A stretch of 64,000 nt of DNA from Mesorhizobium sp. NBSH29 (GCF_015500055.1 NZ_CP045492.1:878501-942500); one strand, 5' to 3'. Shown: positions 1-9,821, counted from the stretch's first letter. The notes: generated from the sequence alone by a model not told the origin. Numbers and translations are program-made.

Positions 1-1
1 G

Positions 2-697
2 GGGCCTTTAGAAACCGCTTTCTACGGACATCGCGGCCGCATTGTCCACAAATGGCACCACTACCTGCCCCTTTATGACCGGTACTTTGCTGCGTTTCGC
101 GGCGCGTCAGGATCGGGCGCGCTCCACCCAACAGCGAAACTGACGCGGCCCGTCCGTATGCTGGAGATCGGGGTGTCCAAGGGCGGCTCAATGGAGCTGT
201 GGCGCGAATATTTTGGCCCTGACGCGATCCTGTATGGGATCGATATCGATCCCGCCTGTGCTGCCTTTGATGGCGAGGCAGGCAACAAGGTGCGCATCGG
301 ATCGCAGGACGATCCCGCGTTCCTCAAGCGCGTGGTCGCCGAGATGGGCGGGATAGATATCGTGCTTGATGATGGCAGTCATGTTGCGAAGCATCAGAAA
401 GAGAGCTTCGACACGCTGTTTCCGCTGCTGGAAACCGGCGGCCTTTACGTCGTGGAGGATCTGCATACCGCATACTGGCGCGAATTCGGCGGCGGCTATG
501 ATAGCAAGGAGAGTTTCATCGCCACCGTCAAACAGCTCATCGACGACCTTCACCACTGGTATCATTGCGGCGGTGAGCGCATCGGCGTCGCAGCCGGGCT
601 GGTCGGCGGGGTGCACATTCACGATTCCATCGCGTTTATCGAAAAATCTCGTGTAGCGACGCCGGCGCATAGCCAGCGCGGCATCGCGCGCGGCTGA
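2..697 (+). CDS. Class I SAM-dependent methyltransferase (5' end outside the window)
   Basis: The reading frame is open from base 2, so the gene begins upstream and only its last 231 codons are seen. The stretch [11 protein letters not shown] followed by YGIDIDP looks like the SAM-binding motif I and post-I region of a Rossmann methyltransferase. The DIVLDDGSH segment resembles the conserved acidic motif of the macrolide O-methyltransferase/cephalosporin hydroxylase-like group. The substrate cannot be told. It ends 19 bp before sdhB and is probably cotranscribed with it. An internal ATG at 158 would remove the strand before motif I, so it is unlikely to be the true start. Confidence 0.75.
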   Translation, partial: GPLETAFYGHRGRIVHKWHHYLPLYDRYFAAFRGASGSGALHPTAKLTRPVRMLEIGVSKGGSMELWREYFGPDAILYGIDIDPACAAFDGEAGNKVRIGSQDDPAFLKRVVAEMGGIDIVLDDGSHVAKHQKESFDTLFPLLETGGLYVVEDLHTAYWREFGGGYDSKESFIATVKQLIDDLHHWYHCGGERIGVAAGLVGGVHIHDSIAFIEKSRVATPAHSQRGIARG

Positions 698-716
698 ACT
701 ACCCGCAGGAGCCACC

Positions 717-1496
717 ATGGTCGAACTCACGCTTCCAAAAAATTCCAAGGTCCAGCCAGGCAAGACATGGCCCAAGCCTGAGGGTTCGGGCAATCTGCGC
801 GAGTATAAAATCTACCGCTGGTCGCCCGATGACGAAGAAAATCCGCGCGTGGACACGTATTTCGTCGACATGGATGAGTGCGGACCCATGGTTCTCGACG
901 CGCTGTTATGGATCAAGAACAAGATCGACCCGACACTGACCCTTCGCCGCTCTTGCCGCGAAGGTATTTGCGGTTCATGCGCGATGAATATCGATGGCTC
1001 CAATACACTTGCCTGCACCAAGGGCATGGACGACATTTCTGGCGCTGTAAAAGTTTATCCTTTGCCCCATATGCCCGTGGTGAAGGATTTGGTCCCAGAT
1101 CTCAGCGTCCCTTATGCCCAACTCACCTCCATTGAACCCTACCTCAAGACCGAATCGCCCGAGCCTGCTAAGGAATGGCTGCAGAGCCATGAAGATCGCC
1201 AGAAGCTGGACGGCCTCTACGAGTGCATTTTGTGCTTCTGCTGCCAGACATCCTGCCCGAGCTACTGGTGGAATGGCGAGCGCTACCTCGGCCCTGCAGT
1301 GCTTCTTCAAGCCTATCGCTGGCTGATCGATTCACGCGATGAGGCAACGGGCGAACGGCTCGACAATCTGGAAGATCCGTTCCGGCTCTATCGCTGCCAC
1401 ACCATCATGAATTGCACGCAGAGCTGTCCCAAGGGCCTGAACCCGGCCAAGGCGATAGCGGAAATTAAGAAAATGATGGTCGAACGACGCGTTTGA
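717..1496 (+). CDS. sdhB: Succinate dehydrogenase iron-sulfur subunit
   Basis: This is the electron-transfer subunit of complex II. It passes electrons from the SdhA flavin to quinone at the inner membrane and links the TCA cycle to respiration. The 259 residues match the usual family length. The N-terminal ferredoxin domain carries [10 protein letters not shown] and a later Cys (about residues 78-100) for the [2Fe-2S] cluster. The C-terminal domain has [12 protein letters not shown] (about 170-181) and [14 protein letters not shown] (about 227-240) for the [4Fe-4S] and [3Fe-4S] clusters. AGGAG lies just before the ATG. No sdhA, sdhC or sdhD is visible, and the gene immediately upstream is a methyltransferase. 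Confidence 0.97.
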   Translation: MVELTLPKNSKVQPGKTWPKPEGSGNLREYKIYRWSPDDEENPRVDTYFVDMDECGPMVLDALLWIKNKIDPTLTLRRSCREGICGSCAMNIDGSNTLACTKGMDDISGAVKVYPLPHMPVVKDLVPDLSVPYAQLTSIEPYLKTESPEPAKEWLQSHEDRQKLDGLYECILCFCCQTSCPSYWWNGERYLGPAVLLQAYRWLIDSRDEATGERLDNLEDPFRLYRCHTIMNCTQSCPKGLNPAKAIAEIKKMMVERRV

Positions 1497-1556
1497 CCCG
1501 ACCTCTCGCTGATATCACGCGCAAGTGTTGGTGGATTGATTTGTAACTGTGTCCGG

Positions 1557-1580
1557 CTCCTGTACCTGTTGGTGCAGGAG
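1557..1580 (+). promoter_or_regulatory. Hairpin covering the msrA ribosome binding site
   Basis: Bases 1557-1566 (CTCCTGTACC) can pair with 1571-1580 (GGTGCAGGAG) in a 10-bp stem with one G-U pair and a TGTT loop. The 3' arm holds the AGGAG Shine-Dalgarno sequence, 8 nt before the msrA ATG at 1589. If the stem forms in the mRNA it would block ribosome binding. That could make translation conditional on temperature, a helicase or a partner RNA. The pairing is seen in the sequence; the regulation is inferred. Confidence 0.5.
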
Positions 1581-1588
1581 AACCAACC

Positions 1589-2233
1589 ATGCTTCGTAAA
1601 ACCGCACTCACCCTCGCTTTGGCGCTTGCCGCCTTGCCCACAATAATCCCGACCGCTGCCTTCGCGGAATCCGCCATTTTTGCAGGCGGTTGTTTCTGGT
1701 GTGTAGAGGCAGATTTTGACAAAGTCCCCGGTGTCACCGCCACTACATCCGGGTACGCTGGTGGCAGCACCAAAAACCCAACCTACGAGAACTATGCCTC
1801 AGGCGGCCACCTTGAGGTGGTCAAAATCGATTTTGACCCTGCCAAGGTGAGTTACGCGGCGCTCGTCGATGCATTCTTTCGGAGCGTTGATCCAACCGAT
1901 GCGGGCGGACAGTTCTGTGATCGCGGTAAAAGTTATTCCACGGCGATTTACGCTCTCAACCCTGAACAGACAAAGGTTGCTGGAAAAGGCAAGGCGGCGG
2001 CCAATACCGCGCTTGGCGGGAAAGTCGTAACCCCGGTCTTGGCCAAGGCTCCCTTCTGGCCCGCGGAAGATTATCATCAAAACTACTACAAGAGCTCTGA
2101 ACGCACGCTAACCCGCTTCGGCTATGTCAGCCGCGCCGAAGCCTACAAAGGCTACCGGCAGGGTTGCGGCCGCGACCAGACGGTGAAGCAGGTTTGGGGA
2201 AAGGCCGCCTACGAGGGAATCCCGGGCCACTGA
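1589..2233 (+). CDS. msrA: Peptide-methionine (S)-S-oxide reductase, probably exported
   Basis: MsrA reduces the S epimer of methionine sulfoxide in proteins with thioredoxin-type electrons. The GCFWC motif puts the catalytic Cys at residue 35. Further cysteines (QFCDRG and GYRQGCGRD near the C terminus) could act in resolving. Residues 1-26 look like a cleavable Sec signal (positive start, hydrophobic core, AFA-ES end), so the enzyme probably repairs periplasmic proteins. No MsrB domain is fused. Its ribosome binding site lies in a strong hairpin, and the gene ends at a terminator shared with convergent osmC. Confidence 0.93.
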   Translation: MLRKTALTLALALAALPTIIPTAAFAESAIFAGGCFWCVEADFDKVPGVTATTSGYAGGSTKNPTYENYASGGHLEVVKIDFDPAKVSYAALVDAFFRSVDPTDAGGQFCDRGKSYSTAIYALNPEQTKVAGKGKAAANTALGGKVVTPVLAKAPFWPAEDYHQNYYKSSERTLTRFGYVSRAEAYKGYRQGCGRDQTVKQVWGKAAYEGIPGH

Positions 2234-2248
2234 CCGAAGTAGCCAGTT

Positions 2249-2282
2249 AAGAAAGAGGCCGGAAATCCCCGGCCTCTTTCTT
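2249..2282. terminator. Bidirectional terminator between msrA and osmC
   Basis: Bases 2249-2262 (AAGAAAGAGGCCGG) pair perfectly with 2269-2282 across a 6-nt loop. The A-rich and T-rich ends of the stem give a U-run on either strand, which suits the convergent genes on both sides. Confidence 0.85.
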
Positions 2283-2287
2283 GAATC

Positions 2288-2713
2288 TTAGACCAGTTTA
2301 GCGTCGAGCGACACGTCGATTGCGCCGAGTGCCTTGGAGACCGGACATTCAGCCTTGGCTTTTTCGGCCAGTTCCTTGAACTTTTCTTTATCTATGCCGG
2401 GCACTGTACCGACAACTTTTAGCGCGCTTCCGGTAATGCCGGTACCTGGGACCAGCGTGACGGTCGCCGTGGCATCAACCTTGGTAGGTGGCGTGCCGTT
2501 CTCCGCCAGGTAATGTGAAAGCTGCATTGCAAAGCAGCCCGCATGCGCCGCAGCGATTAATTCCTCGGGGTTTGTTCCCGATTTGCCGCTTTCGTCTTCA
2601 AATCGGCCCTTGAACCCATAGGGTAGGCTGGCAAGTGCGCCGCTCTGGCTATCCAGCGTTCCATTTCCCTCTTTGAGGTTGCCTTTCCAGACGGCGTTGG
2701 CGTGACGATCCAT
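2288..2713 (-). CDS. osmC: OsmC family peroxiredoxin
   Basis: OsmC-type enzymes are cytoplasmic thiol peroxidases that reduce organic hydroperoxides and are often induced by osmotic or oxidative stress. The 141-residue length and overall pattern fit the OsmC subgroup. The two redox cysteines are in AHAGCFAMQLS (Cys60) and AECPVSKAL (Cys123). The gene stands alone, convergent with msrA, another oxidative-repair gene. About 125 bp upstream separate it from the hydroxylase gene and should hold its promoter. Confidence 0.92.
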   Translation of the reverse strand: MDRHANAVWKGNLKEGNGTLDSQSGALASLPYGFKGRFEDESGKSGTNPEELIAAAHAGCFAMQLSHYLAENGTPPTKVDATATVTLVPGTGITGSALKVVGTVPGIDKEKFKELAEKAKAECPVSKALGAIDVSLDAKLV

Positions 2714-2839
2714 ACTATTCTCCTATCCATTTGAGTGCCTCGCGGCGCAAGGACCATACTCCCCGCAACAAAAAAACCACGGCACAATCGTTCCGGGGTC
2801 ACGCGGTGTTCCGATCATTTTAACGTGAGAGTGATCAGT

Positions 2840-4081
2840 TCAGATCGGCTCGCCCTGCAACAACTTTGGCGTAGCGCCGGTAAGCCCCGAAGCCTGACGA
2901 ATAAAGAATTCTTTCAAGCGCGGCATCCGGTCGACAAGGCCTAGCCCCACGTCGCGCAACGCACGCAGCGGACCAAAATCATTGGAGAACATCCGGTTCA
3001 GCACATCGGTGGTTACGCCCATCTGCACAGTATCGAACCGACGCCATCGCTCATAGCGCTGCAACACGTCGAGTGCGCCAATATCCTGCCCAAGACGATC
3101 CGCCTCGACAAGCGTTTCCGCAAGTGCTGCCGCATCTTTGAAGCCAAGGTTCAGGCCTTGGCCAGCGATCGGATGGATGCCGTGGGCCGCATCTCCCACC
3201 AGCGCAAGCCTTGGGGCGACAAAAGCGCGAGCCAGTTTAAGCGATAGCGGCCAGGCACGGGGCTTCCCCTCAACGCTAATCTCACCGAGTTTGAGCCCAA
3301 ACCGCTGTTCGAGCTCCACTTCGAAAACCAGCTCATCACCAGTCACCAGTCGATTGGCGTCTGCGGTGCGTTCTGTCCACACTATTGAAGATCGGTTTCC
3401 CGTCAGCGGCAGAATAGCAAAGGGTCCTGCAGGCAGAAAATGCTCTTCCGCACGGCCATGATGAGGCCGCTCATGCTTGACCGTGCAGACGATGCCGGAT
3501 TGGCCGTAATCAATATCAACCGTCTTAATGCCCGCCATGGCACGAAGCTTTGAGTTGACCCCGTCCGCCGCGACAAGGAGGCGCGCATCGAGGGTTACGC
3601 CGTCAGCCAGATGAACGGCAATGCTTGCGGGACCTGTCTCAAACCCGCTTACCGCGATCCCCTCCATGATATCGATGCCAAGCTTTCCCGCGCGCCGCCG
3701 CAGTGCACCGTTCAGGACACTGTTGGCAACCATGTAGGCGAAAGGCTCACCCGGTGCCACCTCACCATCAAACGTCAAAAAGACGGGACGCACGGGATCG
3801 GATGCGCGCGAGTCCGTGACGATCATTTCAGTGATCGCTTCAGCTTCTGGCGACATGTCATCCCAGCAACCGAGTTGGTCGAGCATGCGGCAAGCCGCCG
3901 CCGCGATAGCGGAGGCACGGGTGTCACGCTCCCACATGCCTGCGGGCGCCGCATCGATGACCGCGATCTTAAGGCTGGGACGCGCCGTTGCCAGGGAAAC
4001 GGCGGTCGCCATACCCACATAACCGGCGCCGGCAATCAGCACATCAAATCGCGTTTCCGCAAATGGGTTGTGAACGTTCAT
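2840..4081 (-). CDS. UbiH/UbiF/VisC/COQ6-family FAD-dependent hydroxylase
   Basis: A 413-residue flavin monooxygenase of the ubiquinone-biosynthesis family, which hydroxylates the quinone ring. The N-terminal FAD dinucleotide fold GAGYVGMATAVSLA is at about residues 17-30. The middle motif VAADGVNSKLR and the second FAD motif GDAAHGIHPIAGQGLNLGF (about 295-315) are intact. Which ring position it modifies (UbiH, UbiF, UbiI or the bifunctional UbiL type) cannot be settled from motifs. It is divergent from tesB; the start codons are about 90 bp apart, so their promoters must be close together. Confidence 0.9.
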   Translation of the reverse strand: MNVHNPFAETRFDVLIAGAGYVGMATAVSLATARPSLKIAVIDAAPAGMWERDTRASAIAAAACRMLDQLGCWDDMSPEAEAITEMIVTDSRASDPVRPVFLTFDGEVAPGEPFAYMVANSVLNGALRRRAGKLGIDIMEGIAVSGFETGPASIAVHLADGVTLDARLLVAADGVNSKLRAMAGIKTVDIDYGQSGIVCTVKHERPHHGRAEEHFLPAGPFAILPLTGNRSSIVWTERTADANRLVTGDELVFEVELEQRFGLKLGEISVEGKPRAWPLSLKLARAFVAPRLALVGDAAHGIHPIAGQGLNLGFKDAAALAETLVEADRLGQDIGALDVLQRYERWRRFDTVQMGVTTDVLNRMFSNDFGPLRALRDVGLGLVDRMPRLKEFFIRQASGLTGATPKLLQGEPI

Positions 4082-4168
4082 TGTACTTCCATAACCTCGT
4101 CCGCCTTGACTTCCAGCGGCTTCCTGTTGGACACCGCTTTACTTCCATTGCCGAAAGACGCCCCAATT

Positions 4169-5044
4169 ATGTCGCCTGCCATGCAAGAGCTCCTGAGCAT
4201 TCTCGACCTAGAGAAGCTGGAACACAATCTGTATCGTGGTCGCAGCCCGAGCAATGACTGGCAGCGTGTGTTCGGTGGCCAGACAATCGCCCAAGCGCTC
4301 GTTGCAGCCCAGAGAACCGTCGATCCGGACCGTCATGTCCACTCTCTGCATGGCTATTTCATGCGCCCCGGCGACACCAAGCTACCAATTATCTACGAGG
4401 TCGACCGGATACGCGACGGCGGCTCCTTCACCACGCGCCGCGTGATCGCTATCCAGCACGGCCAGGCAATCTTTTCGCTTGAAGCCTCCTTTCAGGATGA
4501 TGAGATCGGGCTTGAGCACCAGATTCCCATGCCGCCAGATGTCCCGGCACCCGATTCCCTGCTGTCTCAGCGTGAATTGATGAACACCTTCGGCGAGAAC
4601 GTTCCCGAGGGTATTCGCCGTTACTGGGAGCGCGACCGTCCAATTGAGATGAAGCCGGTTATTCTGGAACACTACACCAGCCGCGAAAAACTCGAGCCCA
4701 AACAGCACATGTGGATCAGAACGACCGGTCCGGTGCCCAAACGCCGCGACCTTCAGGCGGCGGTACTCGCCTACCTGTCGGATCTGACCCTGCTTGACAC
4801 GTCAACCTTTGCGCATGGGCGGGCAATCTTTGACCCGGATATCCAAGCCGCCAGTCTGGACCACGCCATGTGGTTCCACCGCCCTCACCCGCTCGACGAC
4901 TGGCTGCTTTACACCCAGGACAGCCCCTCCACCCAAGGTTCGCGCGGCTTTACCCGTGGCTCGCTGTTCGCCAGGGATGGTACCTTGATGGCATCGGTTG
5001 CCCAAGAAGGACTCATCCGACTGCGCACCAAGACTACAAAATAG
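4169..5044 (+). CDS. tesB: Acyl-CoA thioesterase II
   Basis: TesB hydrolyses medium- and long-chain acyl-CoA to free fatty acid and CoA. The 291-residue product has the double hot-dog layout: an N-terminal half with VFGGQTIAQALVAAQRTV and HSLHGYFMRPGD, and a C-terminal half with DHAMWFHRPHPLDDWLLY and RGFTRGSLF. The frame is open far upstream, across the start of the divergent hydroxylase, but similarity begins only near MSPAMQELL. The start is therefore placed at ATG 4169; ATG 4181 is also possible. Confidence 0.93.
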   Translation: MSPAMQELLSILDLEKLEHNLYRGRSPSNDWQRVFGGQTIAQALVAAQRTVDPDRHVHSLHGYFMRPGDTKLPIIYEVDRIRDGGSFTTRRVIAIQHGQAIFSLEASFQDDEIGLEHQIPMPPDVPAPDSLLSQRELMNTFGENVPEGIRRYWERDRPIEMKPVILEHYTSREKLEPKQHMWIRTTGPVPKRRDLQAAVLAYLSDLTLLDTSTFAHGRAIFDPDIQAASLDHAMWFHRPHPLDDWLLYTQDSPSTQGSRGFTRGSLFARDGTLMASVAQEGLIRLRTKTTK

Positions 5045-5163
5045 GCATTTTTTACTTATTGCTTGTTTTTTAGGCTCTTTTGGCAACGGCGAACTTGTGT
5101 TTGACAGTCGCTGACAGCATTTTTCCCTGATTTTCCAAAGCTTTACCGATGCTCCACCCAAAC

Positions 5164-5179
5164 TGGCACGGAGCTTGAA
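5164..5179 (+). promoter_or_regulatory. Possible sigma-54 promoter of glnK-amtB
   Basis: TGGCACGGAGCTTGAA matches the -24 element TGGCAC perfectly, with the correct 5-nt spacer to a -12 element TTGA (consensus TTGC). It lies 85 nt before the glnK start. glnK-amtB operons are commonly driven by NtrC and RpoN, so position and target fit. The mismatch at the -12 C lowers confidence, and I saw no clear NtrC dyad upstream. Confidence 0.5.
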
Positions 5180-5263
5180 TAGCCTTGCTTACTTGTTGGC
5201 CCGCATATCAGGCCGGCGAAGCCACGCAACGCGGGGGAACCGCATGGTAAAGGGTGAAACCTT

Positions 5264-5602
5264 ATGAAAATCGTGATGGCAATTATCAAGCCGTTCAAGC
5301 TCGACGAGGTTCGCGAGGCGCTGACCGCCCTGGGCGTTCAGGGGCTGACCGTCACCGAAGTCAAAGGCTACGGGCGTCAGAAGGGACATACGGAAATTTA
5401 TCGCGGCGCCGAATATGCCGTCAGCTTCCTGCCGAAGATAAAAGTCGAAGTCGCAGTGGCATCCGACACCGTGGACAAAGCCGTAGAGGCGATCGCTGCC
5501 GCTGCCAAAACCGGCCAGATCGGCGACGGCAAGATCTTTGTTTTCGGTATCGAACAGGCAGTGCGCATCCGCACCGGCGAAACAGACACCGACGCGCTTT
5601 GA
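5264..5602 (+). CDS. glnK: Nitrogen regulatory protein P-II
   Basis: A 112-residue trimeric signal protein that binds ATP/ADP and 2-oxoglutarate and is uridylylated by GlnD when nitrogen is scarce. The T-loop carries the modified Tyr51 in the context HTEIYRGAEY. The C-terminal FVFGIEQAVRIRTGETDTDAL is the usual P-II ending. Being directly before amtB marks it as the GlnK paralogue that docks on and closes the ammonium channel. The start at ATG 5264 follows an AAGGGTG ribosome site. Confidence 0.95.
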   Translation: MKIVMAIIKPFKLDEVREALTALGVQGLTVTEVKGYGRQKGHTEIYRGAEYAVSFLPKIKVEVAVASDTVDKAVEAIAAAAKTGQIGDGKIFVFGIEQAVRIRTGETDTDAL

Positions 5603-5631
5603 GCCCCCATCAGATTTTTATGGAGATACCA

Positions 5632-7020
5632 ATGAAAATGATTACTTCTCTGGCGCCGTTGGCGCGCAAGGTCCTGATTGGCACCGCCATAGTCGTGGCC
5701 CTCGGAACAGTCGCCGCGTTTGCGCAGGAAGCAGCGCCTGCTGCTGCGGACGCAGCCGCTGCAGCACCATCGGCAGCACCCGTTCCTGACAAGGGTGACA
5801 CTACATGGATGCTGGTTTCGACCATCCTTGTCATCCTGATGACCATTCCGGGCCTGGCCCTTTTCTACGGCGGCCTGGTTCGCGCCAAAAACATGCTTTC
5901 CATCTTGATGCAGGTTCTGGCCGGCTTCTCCATGATCTCGCTTCTCTGGGTGTTTTATGGCTACACTGTCGCGTTTGGTGGCGACGGAACAGGCGCCTTC
6001 ATCGGCGGCTTCGACAAACTGTTCCTGGCTGGCGTCACCCCCGATTCCACATCGGCAACATTCAGCGAAGGCGTTGTCATCCCTGAGCTGGCATTCGTCA
6101 TCTTCCAGCTGACATTCGCCGCCATCACCCCGGCGCTGATTGTCGGCGCTGTTGCAGAGCGGATGCGCTTCGGTTCCGTCATGCTCTTCCTCGCCATCTG
6201 GTTCACCTTCTCCTACTTGCCCATCGCTCATATGGTCTGGGCTGGCGGTGGCTATCTCTTTGAACTCGGCGCGCTGGACTTCGCCGGCGGTACGGTCGTT
6301 CACATCAACGCCGGTGTGGCCGGTCTGGTCGCAGCAATCGTGGTCGGCCCACGCGTTGGCTTCATGAAGGAAAACATGGCGCCCCATAACCTGACCTTCA
6401 CCATGATCGGCGCTTGTCTCCTGTGGGTCGGCTGGTTCGGCTTCAATGCCGGTTCCAACCTTGAGGCCAACGGCTTGACTGCACAAGCGATGCTAAACAC
6501 CATTACCGCAACAGCCGCTGCTGCCCTTGCCTGGTCGGCAGGTGAACGTATTATCCGCGGCCACGCCAGCCTTCTGGGCGCAGCGTCGGGTGCGGTCGCC
6601 GGCCTGGTGGCGATTACGCCCGCTGCCGGCCTCGCCGGAACGGTCGGTGCCATCGCGCTTGGAGCGGTCGCTGCCCTCGTCTGCCTGTGGGCAGTCGTCT
6701 CGCTGAAGCCGATGCTGAAATATGACGACTCGCTCGATGTCTTCGGCGTTCACGGTATTGGCGGTATCGTCGGTGCTCTTGGCACCGCGGTTGTCGCAGC
6801 TCCTGCACTTGGCGGATTTGGTCCTGGTGCAGAAGCCTACTCTGTCAGCGGCCAGTTCGTGACCCAGCTTATCGCGGTTGTGATTGCGGTGGTCTGGTCA
6901 GCGGTGGTGTCCATCGTCGCGCTCTACATCGTCAAGGCGCTGATGGGTCTCAGGCTGCCTGAGGCTGCCGAGCGCGAGGGCCTGGACATCTCTTCGCACG
7001 GCGAACGCGCTTACAACTAA
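5632..7020 (+). CDS. amtB: Ammonium transporter
   Basis: AmtB is the trimeric inner-membrane ammonium channel. The 462-residue product starts with a signal-like hydrophobic segment ending at AAFAQ, then an Ala/Pro-rich linker, then about eleven membrane helices beginning at TWMLVSTILVILMTIPGLALFYGG. Family residues are visible in GWFGFNAGS and in HGIGGIVGAL, which carries one of the conserved pore histidines. ATG 5632 follows GGAGA and lies 29 bp after the glnK stop. The frame is open back into glnK, but that part is not coding here. A strong terminator follows. Confidence 0.95.
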   Translation: MKMITSLAPLARKVLIGTAIVVALGTVAAFAQEAAPAAADAAAAAPSAAPVPDKGDTTWMLVSTILVILMTIPGLALFYGGLVRAKNMLSILMQVLAGFSMISLLWVFYGYTVAFGGDGTGAFIGGFDKLFLAGVTPDSTSATFSEGVVIPELAFVIFQLTFAAITPALIVGAVAERMRFGSVMLFLAIWFTFSYLPIAHMVWAGGGYLFELGALDFAGGTVVHINAGVAGLVAAIVVGPRVGFMKENMAPHNLTFTMIGACLLWVGWFGFNAGSNLEANGLTAQAMLNTITATAAAALAWSAGERIIRGHASLLGAASGAVAGLVAITPAAGLAGTVGAIALGAVAALVCLWAVVSLKPMLKYDDSLDVFGVHGIGGIVGALGTAVVAAPALGGFGPGAEAYSVSGQFVTQLIAVVIAVVWSAVVSIVALYIVKALMGLRLPEAAEREGLDISSHGERAYN

Positions 7021-7060
7021 ATGGCGATCCCGTCCGAGCGGCTCGCCGCTTGAATGTTTG

Positions 7061-7086
7061 ACCCGGCTTCGGCCGGGTTCTTTTTT
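7061..7086 (+). terminator. Terminator after amtB
   Basis: ACCCGGC and GCCGGGT form a 7-bp G+C stem around TTCG, followed by TCTTTTTT. It ends the glnK-amtB unit before ftsK. Confidence 0.88.
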
Positions 7087-7229
7087 CTGGCAGGCACAGA
7101 CAGTAGCTGCGGGCACGGCCTGACGTGGCCATGGTTAATGCCCTCTTAACCTCCCCCCGCTAGGCTCAATCCAGGGATTTGGCCACGCCGCGCCACACCG
7201 ACGCGCGGCACTATTTGACGGGGTTACGA

Positions 7230-9821
7230 ATGCGTTCCGCTCAGTTCGCGCTGGATGAAGCCGATCACGGCCTGCAAGCGTTTGCGCGCCGCCAGATCTG
7301 GCGTGCTTTGGGTGCCATACTTCTTCTTGGAGTGGGTTTCGCCCTGGCCAGCCTGGGCACCTGGAATGTTGCAGACCCCAGCTTCAGCCATGCCACTGCC
7401 AATCCGGTCACCAATGCCATGGGATATCCAGGCGCGGTGTTTTCCGATCTGGCCATGCAGTTTTTGGGGTTAGCCTCGGTTGCAGCTCTGGTGCCGGCCG
7501 TCGTCTGGGGGCTCTTTCTCGTCGGCGCCCACGGTATCGACAAGATGCCCAAGCGTGCCGGTATGTGGCTCGGTGCTGCGCTGCTTGGCGCAGCCATCGC
7601 CGGCTGCATCGCGCCACCAAAAACCTGGCCCCTACCCAGCGGTCTGGGGGGTGTCATGGGCGACATCATGCTGAAACTGCCATCGCTTTTCATCGGCCAC
7701 TATCCAACCGGCATGGTCGCTTCGATGCTGATCGCCCTTTTGGCTGGCCCGGCTTTATGGGCTTTTGCTTATGGTTCGGGTCTGCTTGCGCGGGACAGTG
7801 AGGCGGCCGCCATTTCGCCGAAGGCTGCACGCCGCAAGCCCGAACCTGAGGCCGAATTTAGTGAAGATGACGAGGATGACGATTCCAGTGAAAGCATGTT
7901 GGCACTTGGTGCCCTCACCCACTGGTGGCTTTCAGCGCGCAGCTTCGTACGCCGGCGTTTTGCCAGACCCACCGCGCAATCCGCTTATTATCACGATGAT
8001 GGCGATGAAGCAGATTTCCCAGCGCCTGTGACGCGGGGCCTGTCGCGCACCGGAGATATCCGGATCGAGCCAGAATTCTCCGCTCAGCAGGTACGAGAGC
8101 CTGTCCTACAGGACGAAGGCCAATATGACGACGAACTTGACGAAGATATCATGCCCGCCACCGAAATGGCGCGGCGCCTAGCGCCCGCGACTGCAAACAA
8201 CGCTGCCCGCGTTGTAGCTCCGGCTTCGCGACCCGTGCAGGGCGCGCGCATCCAGCGGGAGGCACAAGCGTCCCTGATCGGCACCAGCACTTTCGAGATG
8301 CCATCTCTGCATTTCCTTGCGGAACCCAAGAATGTCGTGCGTGATGCGAGCCTCTCAAAGGAATCGCTGGAGCAGAATGCCCGCCTGTTGGAGGGCGTGC
8401 TTGAGGATTTCGGCGTCAAGGGCGAGATCATCCATGTGCGGCCCGGCCCGGTCGTCACGCTCTATGAGCTGGAACCCGCACCTGGCATCAAGTCGAGCCG
8501 CGTTATCGGGCTCTCTGATGATATTGCCCGCTCGATGAGCGCGATCGCCTGTCGCGTTGCTGTCGTGCCCGGTCGCAATGCCATCGGCATCGAACTGCCA
8601 AACGCAAAGCGCGAAACCGTCTATCTACGCGAGATTTTGGCCAGCCGCGATTTCGAGACCACCAAGGCCAAGCTGGCGCTGGCACTGGGCAAGACCATTA
8701 ACGGCGAGGCTGTTATCGTCGATATCGCCAAGATGCCCCACGTTCTGGTCGCCGGCACCACGGGTTCTGGCAAATCGGTGGCCATCAACACGATGATCCT
8801 GTCACTGCTCTACCGCATGACACCGGAAGAGTGCCGCCTGATCATGATCGATCCAAAAATGCTCGAGCTTTCCGTTTATGACGGCATCCCTCACCTTCTG
8901 ACCCCGGTCGTTACTGACCCGAAGAAGGCTGTAGTTGCCTTGAAATGGACCGTGCGGGAAATGGAAGACCGCTATCGCAAGATGTCCAAAGTCGGCGTGC
9001 GCAACATTGAAGGTTTTAACCAGCGCGTCGCTCAGGCAGAAGCGAAAGGCGAGCGCATTTCGCGTACCGTGCAGACGGGCTTCGACCGCGAGAGCGGCGA
9101 AGCTATCTACGAAACAGAAGCTCTCGATCTCGAGCGCATGCCCTTCATTGTCGTCATCATCGATGAGATGGCCGATCTGATGATGGTTGCCGGCAAGGAT
9201 ATTGAAGGCGCCGTACAGCGACTAGCCCAGATGGCGCGCGCGGCTGGAATTCACGTGATTATGGCAACACAGCGCCCCTCGGTCGACGTCATCACCGGCA
9301 CGATCAAGGCGAACTTCCCAACCCGTATTTCTTTCCAGGTCACCTCGAAGATCGACAGCCGCACCATTCTTGGCGAACAGGGTGCAGAACAGCTGCTTGG
9401 CATGGGCGACATGCTTTACATGGCCGGCGGCGGTCGTATTCAGCGCGTTCACGGACCGTTCGTTGCCGACGACGAAGTTGAAAAAATCGTCGCGCATCTG
9501 AAGCTGCAAGGCGTGCCCGAATATCTCGACGCTATCACCGAAGATGACGGCGAGGATGACGCTGCTAGTGATTCGGGTCGTGGAAATGGTGGCTCCGGTG
9601 GCGGCAATTTTGAGGATTCGGATGATCCTTACGACCAGGCCGTGTCGGTGGTGCTGCGCGATGGCAAGGCTTCGACCAGCTACATCCAGCGGCGCCTTGG
9701 CATTGGTTATAACCGTGCAGCCTCCATCATTGAAAAGATGGAGCAGGAAGGCATTGTTGGCCCTGCCAACCATGCCGGAAAACGCGAAATTCTGGTGCCC
9801 ACTGAAGACGACAAATTCTAA
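7230..9821 (+). CDS. ftsK: DNA translocase FtsK
   Basis: FtsK is a septum-bound ATPase that pumps DNA toward dif and activates XerCD during chromosome segregation. The 863 residues show four N-terminal membrane helices (about 25-190), an acidic linker, the RecA-like motor with Walker A TTGSGKS (about 509-515) and Walker [12 protein letters not shown] (about 640-650), and a C-terminal winged-helix gamma domain (about 795-858) that reads KOPS sites. The frame also allows TTG 7179, but ATG 7230 has a GGGG ribosome site and gives the usual MRS start. Confidence 0.95.
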   Translation: MRSAQFALDEADHGLQAFARRQIWRALGAILLLGVGFALASLGTWNVADPSFSHATANPVTNAMGYPGAVFSDLAMQFLGLASVAALVPAVVWGLFLVGAHGIDKMPKRAGMWLGAALLGAAIAGCIAPPKTWPLPSGLGGVMGDIMLKLPSLFIGHYPTGMVASMLIALLAGPALWAFAYGSGLLARDSEAAAISPKAARRKPEPEAEFSEDDEDDDSSESMLALGALTHWWLSARSFVRRRFARPTAQSAYYHDDGDEADFPAPVTRGLSRTGDIRIEPEFSAQQVREPVLQDEGQYDDELDEDIMPATEMARRLAPATANNAARVVAPASRPVQGARIQREAQASLIGTSTFEMPSLHFLAEPKNVVRDASLSKESLEQNARLLEGVLEDFGVKGEIIHVRPGPVVTLYELEPAPGIKSSRVIGLSDDIARSMSAIACRVAVVPGRNAIGIELPNAKRETVYLREILASRDFETTKAKLALALGKTINGEAVIVDIAKMPHVLVAGTTGSGKSVAINTMILSLLYRMTPEECRLIMIDPKMLELSVYDGIPHLLTPVVTDPKKAVVALKWTVREMEDRYRKMSKVGVRNIEGFNQRVAQAEAKGERISRTVQTGFDRESGEAIYETEALDLERMPFIVVIIDEMADLMMVAGKDIEGAVQRLAQMARAAGIHVIMATQRPSVDVITGTIKANFPTRISFQVTSKIDSRTILGEQGAEQLLGMGDMLYMAGGGRIQRVHGPFVADDEVEKIVAHLKLQGVPEYLDAITEDDGEDDAASDSGRGNGGSGGGNFEDSDDPYDQAVSVVLRDGKASTSYIQRRLGIGYNRAASIIEKMEQEGIVGPANHAGKREILVPTEDDKF

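Noticed and set aside
5398-6486. A 362-codon open frame on the minus strand opposite glnK-amtB
   Set aside because: It lies wholly antisense to well-recognised genes, has no family resemblance and has a composition typical of shadow frames in G+C-rich DNA.
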